From positions 1 through 64,000 of the forward strand of contig JAFTRI010000017.1 of the NCBI GenBank assembly GCA_017462345.1: 64,000 bases of DNA, in the 5' to 3' direction. The translations under genes were made by a program, and so were the position numbers. This stretch comes from Muribaculaceae bacterium. GTDB taxonomy: Bacteria > Bacteroidota > Bacteroidia > Bacteroidales > Muribaculaceae. Positions 44,914 to 52,839 of the stretch are shown one piece after another. Below the pieces are notes generated by a model. The model was not told the DNA's origin. It saw only the letters and a program-made list of their open reading frames with translations, and searched no databases. Position 1 is the stretch's first letter, and each line of letters starts with the position of its first letter.

Positions 44914-46221
44914 CTATTCCCACTCGATTGTCGCGTTGGGCTTCGGCGACATGTCGTAGCACACACGGTTTACATTCTTGACCTCCTTGAGGATGCGGTC
45001 AGTAATCTTCATCAGTATCGCCCAGTCGACAGGCTCTATTGTGGCAGTCATTGCATCGACAGTGTTCACCGCACGGATGATGACTGGCCATTCAAAGGAG
45101 CGGGCGTTGTCCCGTACTCCCACCGACTTGAAATCAGGCACTACTGTGAAATATTGCCAAACCTTCTTGTCAAGACCGGCTGCGGCAAATTCCTCACGAA
45201 GTATGGCATCGGCTTCACGCACAGCCTCAAGACGGTCACGGGTGATTGCTCCGAGGCAACGTACTCCAAGACCGGGTCCGGGGAACGGCTGGCGATAGAC
45301 CATCTCGTAGGGTAGTCCTAACTCGACTCCACAGGCACGTACTTCGTCCTTGAACAACTGTTTCAACGGCTCGACGAGCTCAAATTGAAGGTCTTCAGGA
45401 AGACCGCCGACATTGTGGTGTGACTTTACCATCTTGGCAGTCTTTGTCCCGCTCTCTACGATGTCGGGATATATCGTTCCCTGTCCGAGGAAGTCGATAC
45501 CGTCAAGTTTACGCGCTTCCTCTTCAAATACTCTGATAAACTCGCCCCCGATTATTTTGCGTTTCTGTTCAGGGTCGGCAACACCGGCAAGTTTGTTCAG
45601 GAAACGGTCGGTAGCGTCGACATAGACAAGATTGGCGTTTAGCTGGTTCTTGAATACTTCAATCACATTTTCCGACTCCCCCTTACGCATCAGGCCATGG
45701 TTGACGTGTACGCACACGAGCTTGTCTCCGATTGCTTTCAGTAGCAGAGCTGCGACTACCGATGAGTCGACTCCGCCCGATAGGGCAAGCAGTACTTTCT
45801 TATCCCCGACTTGCCGGCGCACAAGTTCTATCTGGTCGTTGACAAAGTTGGTCATGTTCCAGTTGGCCTCAGCCTTGCAGGTATCAAAAACGAAACCTTT
45901 GACAGCCTCCTTGATTGCATCCACGTCATCAGTTATCTGAGGCAGCTTTACTGCACATTTGGCTTTATCATGTCCGGCAGCCATTACCGGAATGCCGGCA
46001 GTGTATATTTCCGGATTGACGTCTATGGCCACCCCGTCAATCACATTGTTAGGCCCTCCGTTGATTATTACGCCCTTTACATTAGGCAGTGCTTTCAGCT
46101 CCTCCGCTGTTATATCGTGCGGGTAAATTTCGCTGTAGACTCCTAATGCGCGTATTGCGCGGGCTAATACTGTGTTTTCGTGACTGCCTAAGTCAAGTAT
46201 GACAATCATATCCTGTTTCAT
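44914..46221 (-). CDS. guaA: GMP synthase with degenerate glutamine amidotransferase domain
   Basis: GMP synthase converts XMP to GMP using ATP and glutamine or ammonia. The C-terminal ATP pyrophosphatase and dimerisation domains (residues about 131-435) look complete: PP-loop ALSGGVDSSVVAALL, VNHGLMRKGES, LGQGTIYPD, SHHNVGGLP, RQPFPGPGLGVR and the end PNATIEWE. The N-terminal class-I amidotransferase domain is abnormal. The start VILDLGSHENTVLARAIR and INGGPNNV are still recognisable. The nucleophile loop reads PVMAAGHDKAKC where active enzymes have a Cys in PVLGICYGMQ, and the stretch with the catalytic His and Glu is missing. The protein is 435 residues against roughly 510-525 for a full enzyme. 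I infer free-ammonia dependence or an external glutaminase. A long leader precedes it. Confidence 0.9.
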   Translation of the reverse strand: MKQDMIVILDLGSHENTVLARAIRALGVYSEIYPHDITAEELKALPNVKGVIINGGPNNVIDGVAIDVNPEIYTAGIPVMAAGHDKAKCAVKLPQITDDVDAIKEAVKGFVFDTCKAEANWNMTNFVNDQIELVRRQVGDKKVLLALSGGVDSSVVAALLLKAIGDKLVCVHVNHGLMRKGESENVIEVFKNQLNANLVYVDATDRFLNKLAGVADPEQKRKIIGGEFIRVFEEEARKLDGIDFLGQGTIYPDIVESGTKTAKMVKSHHNVGGLPEDLQFELVEPLKQLFKDEVRACGVELGLPYEMVYRQPFPGPGLGVRCLGAITRDRLEAVREADAILREEFAAAGLDKKVWQYFTVVPDFKSVGVRDNARSFEWPVIIRAVNTVDAMTATIEPVDWAILMKITDRILKEVKNVNRVCYDMSPKPNATIEWE

Positions 46222-46288
46222 TTGATTGTAAATTTATTATGGTAAGTTGAAAATTTTATTTGGTGGTGGCTGTGAAAGCCGATGTTGG

Positions 46289-46417
46289 TTAAAGTGCGAG
46301 AGAATAAGGAGGTGGGTGGTTGGGGCGCAAATAATATGGCGCGTGCAACTCTCGGGCTTGTTGCCCTGTCAGGTGTTTTGCCGATTTTGAAATGAAATCA
46401 ATTGGCTTGCCTTGCAT
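46289..46417 (-). CDS. Possible short upstream ORF in the guaA leader
   Basis: A 42-codon frame starts 22 bases after the predicted transcript start and ends 68 bases before guaA. Its product would begin MQGKPIDFISKSAKHLTG and end in a Pro/Tyr-rich stretch (LRPNHPPPYSLAL). It has no known domain. It may be a regulatory leader peptide, part of a dispersed noncoding element, or a chance frame; confidence in translation is low. Confidence 0.25.
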   Translation of the reverse strand: MQGKPIDFISKSAKHLTGQQARELHAPYYLRPNHPPPYSLAL

Positions 46418-46445
46418 GAGCTGACGTCTGTTGGTTTTGTGGATG

Positions 46446-46453
46446 CAAAGATA
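46446..46453 (-). promoter_or_regulatory. -7 box of guaA
   Basis: TATCTTTG on the minus strand. With this start the guaA leader would be about 215 bases, unusually long for this window. No clear -33 box. Confidence 0.5.
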
Positions 46454-46505
46454 GCTATTTTTCAGTTCAGCACATGCATCCCGTCATTTTTTTTGCAATT
46501 ACATC

Positions 46506-46905
46506 GTGAGTGCAGGTAAACGTGTGCTGCTGATAATACGCATAGCCGACAGAACCATTATTTGTTTCGCAAATTGCATTGCCTATATAAATTTTTGTTC
46601 TATAGGCTCATTTTTTCCATATCCTATTTTAGAATTTGATTCAATTGAAGAATATGTTGTAGAATCTGTAAATCCATTGTTCGAACCAGACGCACCAATA
46701 AATGGGGTTGTTCCATTCTCATAGCAAGCAAGGTGGTTTCTTATTCACAGAATCCTTTTCTGGATATAGTGTAACGATAATGGAATTATTTCAAAATCAA
46801 TTCCGCAGAGTTTGTAAAAGAGTTCTTGCGCGTTATAGATTGTCCTGTAATATTCGGTTAGGAGAAATAAATTCCGGTCATCGTTACTCGAAAAAACGGT
46901 TGTGA
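46506..46905 (+). pseudogene. Possible decayed gene remnant
   Basis: Two adjoining open frames (46506-46724 and 46702-46905) overlap and change frame. One reads PYPILEFDSIEEYVVESVN and DAPINGVVPFS, the next FTESFSGYSVTIMELFQN, as if a single coding sequence had suffered a frameshift. Base composition is clearly more AT-rich than in the neighbours. No family is recognised, and the rest of the 46222-47186 gap has no gene other than promoter elements. Confidence 0.28.
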
Positions 46906-47122
46906 ATAATATCAAATGGTTTATTATGGTCTTTGGTCATGAACTTATCGCTATTGGTAAATGATATTGGGTAGAGGATTCAGGAAAGGAAATGAAAATG
47001 ATTAGGCCGTTGTTTCTATTGTCCTCCCGGGTGATTGTTTTTCGTCGGAATGTGATGGTTTGGGGACTTACGGCAAATGTCTTAATGGAAATGTAATGCA
47101 AAAAAATAGTCAAACTATAAAA

Positions 47123-47150
47123 TTTAGTTGCATAACTAAAATATTTAGTT
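47123..47150 (+). promoter_or_regulatory. Three-half-site operator of the BlaI/M56 operon
   Basis: TTTAGTT (47123-47129), AACTAAA (47134-47140) and TTTAGTT (47144-47150) alternate in orientation, giving two overlapping perfect dyads (7-4-7 and 7-3-7). They fill the spacer between the -33 and -7 boxes, so a bound repressor would block RNA polymerase. The likely binder is the BlaI-type protein encoded just downstream. Confidence 0.7.
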
Positions 47151-47158
47151 TATATTTG
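47127..47158 (+). promoter_or_regulatory. Promoter of the BlaI/M56 operon
   Basis: GTTG (47127-47130), 20 bases, TATATTTG (47151-47158). The start codon lies 28 bases on. Confidence 0.7.
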
Positions 47159-47186
47159 TGCCGTAATTTAAAACCGAAGTAAAACG

Positions 47187-47558
47187 ATGAAAAAATTGAC
47201 CGATAAAGAGGAAGAATTGATGCAGCATTTCTGGCAACATGGTCCGATGTTTGTAAAACAGATAGTCGAGCTTTATCCTGAACCGCGGCCTCATTTTAAC
47301 ACGGTATCAACGTTTGTCCGTGGGTTGGAACAGAAAAGTTATGTAACGCATGAGCAGTATGGTAACACCTATCTTTATCGTGCGGCAATAAGCCGGGACG
47401 AGTATAGCCGCATGACTTTGAAGTCGGTAATATCCCGTTATTTCAACAATTCGCTGTTTGGTGTTGTCAGTGCACTTTTTAAGGAAGAAAAATTGAGTGA
47501 CGAGGAGATACGCGAACTTGTAGACAAGGTAGTTAATGATAAGGGTTCAAATGAATAG
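47187..47558 (+). CDS. BlaI/MecI-family transcriptional repressor
   Basis: The 123-residue protein is a winged-helix repressor of the BlaI type: LTDKEEELMQHFWQHGPMFV, recognition region HFNTVSTFVRGLEQKSYVTHEQY, LYRAAISRDEY and a helical dimerisation tail. BlaI proteins bind dyad operators as dimers and are cleaved or released when a partner M56 sensor protease is activated. The next gene, twelve bases on, encodes such a protease, and a matching dyad array lies in the promoter, so autoregulation is likely. Nothing ties it to beta-lactam resistance. Confidence 0.93.
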   Translation: MKKLTDKEEELMQHFWQHGPMFVKQIVELYPEPRPHFNTVSTFVRGLEQKSYVTHEQYGNTYLYRAAISRDEYSRMTLKSVISRYFNNSLFGVVSALFKEEKLSDEEIRELVDKVVNDKGSNE

Positions 47559-47570
47559 CAACGTTTGGTT

Positions 47571-48839
47571 ATGGGCACGTTATTTGCAATTTCTCTTGTG
47601 TTTTCGCTCTCGGTATCGGTATGCTATGTGGTCTACAAGGTGTTGTTGTCACAATCGGCATGGTACTCTGTAAACCGTGTGATTCTTCTTTCGGTACTCC
47701 TCATTTCATTTGCGATATACCCGTTGGTAGGCATCTTGTCTGTTTCTCAAGAACCTGCGGCTATCTCGATTGGTGAGCTTACAGCGACAATTCGGGAACC
47801 AGAAGTGGATGCGGATATAATGGCATTTTCTTATGTGTCGTTATTCTTGTGGCTGTATGCGATAGTGGCGGGAATAATGTTATTGCGTCTTTTGTCTGTT
47901 GTTGCCGGTTTGGCAGTGTTGATTGCACGGGGAGAGAAATGTCCTGTGGGCAGGTATGAGCTTGTCCTGCACGATAATGCTCGGCTTGTGCCGTTCTCTT
48001 GGGGACGGTGGATTGTACTTAGTCGTAAGGATTATGATTCTACAAGTGACATGACAATTATCCATGAGACGGCTCACCTTGACCGTAAGCATTGGATAGA
48101 CCTGCTGGTTGCTGAGGCTGCACTGATAGTTGCCTGGTATAACCCGTTTCTGTGGATGTTGCGTGCCGAGATGCAGGCTGTTCATGAGTATGAAGCAGAT
48201 GCTGCTGTGCTTCTCGGCAATGTTGACTGTCGCAAATACCAATTGTTTCTAATAGAAAAGACTGTCGGTTCAAGGTTCCACGCTCTGACCAACAGTCTGA
48301 ATCACAGTTCACTTAATAAACGTATCACTATGATGTTATCCAAGAAAAAATCGCATCCTGTATTAGGGTATGCGTCTATGGCTTGTGCCGTAGCGGGAGT
48401 CGTTATGCTCGTCAATCAACCTGCTGTCGCTTCATCGGTTGACAAGGTCAGTAATTCAACGGTTACGGTTGTCTCCTCTGGCAAAGGTAATGAAAAATCG
48501 GCAAATGTAAACTCCATGAATGTTGCGGTTGCCAAAGACAACGATGATGCAATGGCTGAATTTCCGGGAGGGGAGGCTGCCTTGTATAAATTCATTAATG
48601 ACAATATCAAGTATCCCGAATCGGTGAAAAATGGACAAGGGATGTTGATTCTTCAGTTCACGGTTGATGAGAAAGGTAAAGTGCTGAGCCCATCGGTAGC
48701 AAAAAGCAGTGGCATTGCCGGGATGGATGCTGAGGGGCTCAGGGTTGCCGGTCTTTTACCCGACTTTATTCCGGCTAAGCAAGATGGAAAACCGGTTGCT
48801 GTCCAGTTCATGTTGCCTATCATGTTCAGCAATAAGTAG
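47571..48839 (+). CDS. M56-family (BlaR1-like) membrane metallopeptidase with TonB C-terminal domain
   Basis: The 422-residue protein has N-terminal membrane spans (TLFAISLVFSLSVSVCYVVY, VILLSVLLISFAIYPLVGIL, YAIVAGIMLLRLLSVVAGLAV). A cytosolic zinc protease motif HETAH sits near residue 165 with the following HEYEADA, and another span lies near residue 265. BlaR1 has a penicillin-binding sensor domain after this; here there is instead a TonB_C domain (MAEFPGGEAALYKFI, NIKYPESVKNGQGMLILQF). It ends PIMFSNK. It probably senses an envelope signal and inactivates the BlaI partner; the signal is unknown. ATG at 47571 is used; a TTG lies two codons earlier. Confidence 0.88.
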   Translation: MGTLFAISLVFSLSVSVCYVVYKVLLSQSAWYSVNRVILLSVLLISFAIYPLVGILSVSQEPAAISIGELTATIREPEVDADIMAFSYVSLFLWLYAIVAGIMLLRLLSVVAGLAVLIARGEKCPVGRYELVLHDNARLVPFSWGRWIVLSRKDYDSTSDMTIIHETAHLDRKHWIDLLVAEAALIVAWYNPFLWMLRAEMQAVHEYEADAAVLLGNVDCRKYQLFLIEKTVGSRFHALTNSLNHSSLNKRITMMLSKKKSHPVLGYASMACAVAGVVMLVNQPAVASSVDKVSNSTVTVVSSGKGNEKSANVNSMNVAVAKDNDDAMAEFPGGEAALYKFINDNIKYPESVKNGQGMLILQFTVDEKGKVLSPSVAKSSGIAGMDAEGLRVAGLLPDFIPAKQDGKPVAVQFMLPIMFSNK

Positions 48840-48897
48840 GCATAGAACCGGAATGTGTGAGGATTTTGGTTTTACTATCCTTAAAATCTCTGAATTA

Positions 48898-48923
48898 GGG
48901 GCTGTTGTGACAGCCCTTTTATT
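48898..48923 (+). terminator. Terminator after the BlaI/M56 operon
   Basis: GGGCTGT and ACAGCCC form a short stem with a four-base loop, followed by TTTTATTG. It stands between two converging transcription units. Confidence 0.7.
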
Positions 48924-48924
48924 G

Positions 48925-49800
48925 TTATCTGCTGCCGATGACAAGCAGTATCAGACCGCATAGAAGCAGAGCAAGGTCTAAGAGTTTTAGCTTTACATTC
49001 TTTTCGCGTAAGACAAGCACGCCGAACAGGAACGGCACTATTAGGCTTCCGCGTCTTATCATCGATACAACCGAAATCATTGAACCGTCGAATGACAGCG
49101 CATAGAAATAGGCAATGTCGGCAATCGTCAGGAATACGGCAATACCAGGGATTGTCCACCGCCAGTGAAACACTGTGCGCTCATTTTTGACTTTCTTGAT
49201 TATGGCTATGGTTATACCCATGATGACAAGCTGGTAAAACGAATACCATGCCTGGACCTCAAGCGGATCATACTGCTTGAGCAGATATTTGTCGTAAAGA
49301 CCGCTCACCGCTCCTGTCACTGTTGCTCCGAGTGCCATCCACAGCCAGCGGCTGTGCCTTAGGGAAATGCCCTCCTTGCTCCCTATGCGGCTTATGAAGT
49401 ATAATGATGACAGTCCTATCGCTATTCCTGCCCATTGTAGCGGATTTAACCGTTCCCCGAAAATGACTAATGCGCCTATTAGAACAATGACCGGGCGAGT
49501 GGCATTGATTGGTCCGGCAATGGTAAGGGGAAGGTGCTTGATGCTGAAATAGCCCAATAGCCATGACGTCAGGACTATAAGTGATTTAAGTGCGATGTGC
49601 AGATGCCCGGTGACGCAATCTCCCGGTCCGGTATCTCCATGCCATATACCGTTGATGATTACCGGCGACATCAGTAACGACCCGAACAAGGTGTTCAGCA
49701 GCAGTACTGTCAGAACATTATTGCCGTTGAGCGACACTTTTTTGAATATGTCATATATCCCAAGGCAAAGGGCTGAGATGATGGCAAGTGCTATCCACAT
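48925..49800 (-). CDS. EamA/DMT-superfamily transporter
   Basis: The 291-residue protein has ten hydrophobic segments arranged as two EamA repeats, as seen in drug/metabolite transporters: IALAIISALCLGIYDIFKK, NTLFGSLLMSPV, PINATRPVIVLIGALVIFGERL in the first half and GATVTGAVSGLYDKYLLK through FLFGVLVLREKNVKLKLLDLAL in the second. The substrate is unknown. It begins eight bases after the antiporter gene, so it is the last gene of the four-gene minus-strand operon. Confidence 0.87.
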   Translation of the reverse strand: MWIALAIISALCLGIYDIFKKVSLNGNNVLTVLLLNTLFGSLLMSPVIINGIWHGDTGPGDCVTGHLHIALKSLIVLTSWLLGYFSIKHLPLTIAGPINATRPVIVLIGALVIFGERLNPLQWAGIAIGLSSLYFISRIGSKEGISLRHSRWLWMALGATVTGAVSGLYDKYLLKQYDPLEVQAWYSFYQLVIMGITIAIIKKVKNERTVFHWRWTIPGIAVFLTIADIAYFYALSFDGSMISVVSMIRRGSLIVPFLFGVLVLREKNVKLKLLDLALLLCGLILLVIGSR

Positions 49801-49808
49801 TATGTGAC

Positions 49809-52088
49809 TTACTTGAGTTGGCTGAGTTTCTTTGGATCACCTACAAGCCACACCACATCTTGGGGTTCAAATGGGATTTCTCCCGTAGGCTTGATATAGC
49901 TTTCTCCACGTTGTATCGCTACTACAAGTGCCGAATAGTCGTTGCGCAGATGGGCTGAAGCCGTTGTTTGCCCTATAAGTGGTGATGATTCTGTCAGTTG
50001 TATGTTCGTGAGTTTTATTTGGTCGGGAGAGAGGCTTTCCGGTTCGGTTTCACTTTGGTATTCTACTACCGGCAGTAAGGATTGTATCTGTTCATCGGTC
50101 CCTATGATGCCGAGCACGTCGCCCGGGAATACCCGTGTATCGCCTTTGGGGATTATTATTGATGATGCACCGCGCTGTATGCTCACTACATTCACTCCGT
50201 AGTGTTTGCGCAGATTGGAATCCGAGAGCCTTTCTCCTACAAACGTGCACTCGTGGTTCACCTCCATGAATGCGAGATGCAGGTCACTGACAAGGCTGTT
50301 GTTTTTACCGCTCTTGCGCAGTTCGCGCTCATTCAGGTTGTCAAGGAATTTTGCCTCGATATGTTTCATCCGTTTCTTGACATGTTTTGACAGCACGAAC
50401 ACTATCATGACAAATATCGCAAGACCGAATGTCCATCCCACCCGCATCGAATATATAGAACTCAGCAGATACACCACAAATCCCATGGCAAGCATCAGGC
50501 GGAACAGCGACATGACAATTAGGGGGACGTCAAAGTGGGCGTTGTACTGGACAAGGCGTTGCCGCTCGGTGTTTTTTGATGCGGGATAAGACAAGGCGAG
50601 CAGGAAAGGCGACATTACCGATAAGGTGATTGCGCTGCCGGCAAGACGGCTCCATTCTGGCATTATCTCATTGAGCCATGGCATCATTATCCGCAGCGAT
50701 ACGAGTGTTATTGCAATAAGTACTATGGAATATAGGAGTACGCGCCACAGGTACCGTTGGAAAAGCGATTTCCACAATTCCCCGGTTTCGCTTTCGCTTG
50801 AAGCCTGTTTTGTATATCGCTCGATAAGGAAATGGAGGCGTTTGGGAAGATGCCTCTCTACAAGCTCGTATGCCGGGTCTGCCATCCTTATGAAATAGGG
50901 CGTGGTGAAAGTGGTGATAACCGACACGGCAACTACAATAGGGTATATTGTCGGCTCGAGTACTCCGAGTGACATGCCCAGTGATGCGATGATGAAAGCG
51001 AATTCGCCTATCTGGGTCAGGGAGAAACCCGATTCCATCGCTATCCTTAACGGTTGGCCGGTGACAAGCATCCCGAATGTCCCGAATAGTATCATCCCTG
51101 CTATCACTACTGCCGACAGTATAAGTATCGGTGAAATATATTCTGCGATTATTCCGGGGTCTACCATCATCCCGACGGAGATAAAGAATACCGAGCCGAA
51201 CAGGTCTTTTACCGGGGTGACGACCTTTTCGATACGCTCGGCATTGCTTGTGCCGGCAAGAATCGACCCCATGACAAATGCTCCTAAGGCGAGTGAGAAG
51301 CCGCAATACACCGAGAATACTGCCATTCCTAAACATAGTCCCATTGAGATGACGAGAAGGGTCTCGCTGTTGAGGAAGCGTCGGGCGGCATTAAGCGTTG
51401 TCGGTATGACGAACACTCCCACCAAGAACCACATTATCAGGAAAAAGGCAAGTTTGCTGACACTGTAGAGCATCTCTCCTCCCTCCACGCTGTTGTTGAT
51501 GGCTATGGATGAAAGTATGACCATCATCAGCACGGCAAACAGATCCTCGACAATCAGCACGGCAAACACTAACGAAGCGAATTTCTTTTGTCGCAGGTTA
51601 AGATCCGTGAATGCTTTTATGATGATGGTTGTGGATGACATTGAGAGCATCCCGCCTAAAAACAGGCTGTTGATATGGGTGAAGCCGAGCAGATGTCCTA
51701 TGGAGAACCCTAACCCCATCATGCCCATGACGATTATCAGGGCGGTTACCACGGCTGAGCCGCCTACGTTCAGCAGCTTCTTGAAACTGAATTCAAGACC
51801 TAAGGAAAAAAGCAGGACAATGATACCTATCTGTGCCCAGAAATCTATATTGGCCTCTGTCGTGACCGATGGGAGGTACTCGAAATGGGGGCTCGCAAGG
51901 AATCCTGCAACGATATATCCGAGTACTACCGGCTGTTTCATCCATTTGAACAGGACGGTTACCGCTGCACCGAGTATGAGTATAAATGAAAGATCGGTGA
52001 TAAGTCCTTCGATTTGAACCTCCGTAGCCGCCGATGCAGTTTCGGTAATCTCTCCTGTGGCAAGTGCTGTGATTAGTGCTGTAGTCAT
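49809..52088 (-). CDS. CPA2-family cation:proton antiporter with two TrkA-C domains
   Basis: The 759-residue protein has an N-terminal Na+/H+-exchanger domain of the Kef/CPA2 type (VVLGYIVAGFLASPH, FWAQIGIIVLLFSLGLEFS, SMSSTTIIIKAF, ALIVEDLFAVLMM) and about 12-13 spans to residue 565. Two RCK-C (TrkA-C) regulatory domains follow (VVSIQRGASSIIIPKGD, VVAIQRGESYIKPTGE). No full RCK-N nucleotide-binding domain is seen. It should exchange K+ or Na+ for H+. It lies 19 bases after mgtC in the transcript. Confidence 0.87.
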   Translation of the reverse strand: MTTALITALATGEITETASAATEVQIEGLITDLSFILILGAAVTVLFKWMKQPVVLGYIVAGFLASPHFEYLPSVTTEANIDFWAQIGIIVLLFSLGLEFSFKKLLNVGGSAVVTALIIVMGMMGLGFSIGHLLGFTHINSLFLGGMLSMSSTTIIIKAFTDLNLRQKKFASLVFAVLIVEDLFAVLMMVILSSIAINNSVEGGEMLYSVSKLAFFLIMWFLVGVFVIPTTLNAARRFLNSETLLVISMGLCLGMAVFSVYCGFSLALGAFVMGSILAGTSNAERIEKVVTPVKDLFGSVFFISVGMMVDPGIIAEYISPILILSAVVIAGMILFGTFGMLVTGQPLRIAMESGFSLTQIGEFAFIIASLGMSLGVLEPTIYPIVVAVSVITTFTTPYFIRMADPAYELVERHLPKRLHFLIERYTKQASSESETGELWKSLFQRYLWRVLLYSIVLIAITLVSLRIMMPWLNEIMPEWSRLAGSAITLSVMSPFLLALSYPASKNTERQRLVQYNAHFDVPLIVMSLFRLMLAMGFVVYLLSSIYSMRVGWTFGLAIFVMIVFVLSKHVKKRMKHIEAKFLDNLNERELRKSGKNNSLVSDLHLAFMEVNHECTFVGERLSDSNLRKHYGVNVVSIQRGASSIIIPKGDTRVFPGDVLGIIGTDEQIQSLLPVVEYQSETEPESLSPDQIKLTNIQLTESSPLIGQTTASAHLRNDYSALVVAIQRGESYIKPTGEIPFEPQDVVWLVGDPKKLSQLK

Positions 52089-52107
52089 TTGTGGTTTTCT
52101 TCTTTTC

Positions 52108-52839
52108 TCAGATGTTTACCTGTGTCCCTAAGGAGATGGATTGTGTGGGATTTATCTCTTTGAGATCGCTGAATAGCTTTATGTAATCGGTTGACTCTTT
52201 TACAATGACAACTAAGTTCAGCATTGTTATTGATTCCTGGTATTCGTATTCTACATATACATTGCTGAGCTGTACATGGTGGTTGCGCAACACTTTCCGG
52301 TAATCTTCGATGTCTTCCACAATACTGCTGGTTTTGATACGGATGATACGTGATTCCGTACCCTTGCTGACACGGTACTCTATCCTTTCGAGCTGTAGCA
52401 GTATGAACAGGATAAGGGCGGTGGCTGTTATTGACAGTAGATACATCCCGCTACCTACAGCCATGCCTATTGCCGCGACCATCCATATTCCTGCTGCGGT
52501 GGTCAGCCCTCTTACCGAGCCTTTCATCTGGATTATGGCTCCTGCGCCGAGAAAACCTATGCCGCTTATTACCTGTGCGGCGATTCTGCCGGGATCTCCT
52601 TTCAGTGCAGGATATTCAAGAGGAACATATATCGAAAGCAGCATGGCAAGCGTTGAGCCCATTGAGATAAGGGCGAAAGTGCGCACCCCGGCCGTCTGAC
52701 CTTTGAGCTTACGCTCGACCCCGACGATACTGCCGAGAATCAGGCTCAGGCATAACTTGAAAATGGACGATACGGTATCTATCTCGGTCGTGTTTATCGA
52801 GTCATTGATTGCTGTCCATATTTCAGTTACTGATGCCAC
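52108..52839 (-). CDS. MgtC/SapB-family membrane protein
   Basis: The 243-residue protein has a GTG start overlapping the stop of the upstream gene (TAGTG). The MgtC motif is clear: LILGSIVGVERKLKGQTAGV, RTFALISMGSTLAMLL, GFLGAGAIIQMKGSVRGLTTAAGIW, then a C-terminal cytosolic ACT-like domain (residues about 155-243, ISLGTQVNI end). MgtC proteins aid growth at low Mg2+ and inhibit F-ATP synthase in some pathogens; that role is not proven here. Confidence 0.88.
   Translation of the reverse strand: MASVTEIWTAINDSINTTEIDTVSSIFKLCLSLILGSIVGVERKLKGQTAGVRTFALISMGSTLAMLLSIYVPLEYPALKGDPGRIAAQVISGIGFLGAGAIIQMKGSVRGLTTAAGIWMVAAIGMAVGSGMYLLSITATALILFILLQLERIEYRVSKGTESRIIRIKTSSIVEDIEDYRKVLRNHHVQLSNVYVEYEYQESITMLNLVVIVKESTDYIKLFSDLKEINPTQSISLGTQVNI

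Noticed and set aside
47187..48839. Beta-lactam resistance operon (BlaI/BlaR1)
   Set aside because: The protease lacks a penicillin-binding sensor domain and no beta-lactamase or PBP gene is adjacent.
51493..52017. Long open frame on the plus strand opposite the antiporter gene
   Set aside because: It mirrors a highly conserved membrane protein, has Met/Ser/Thr/Ile-biased shadow composition and no start signals.
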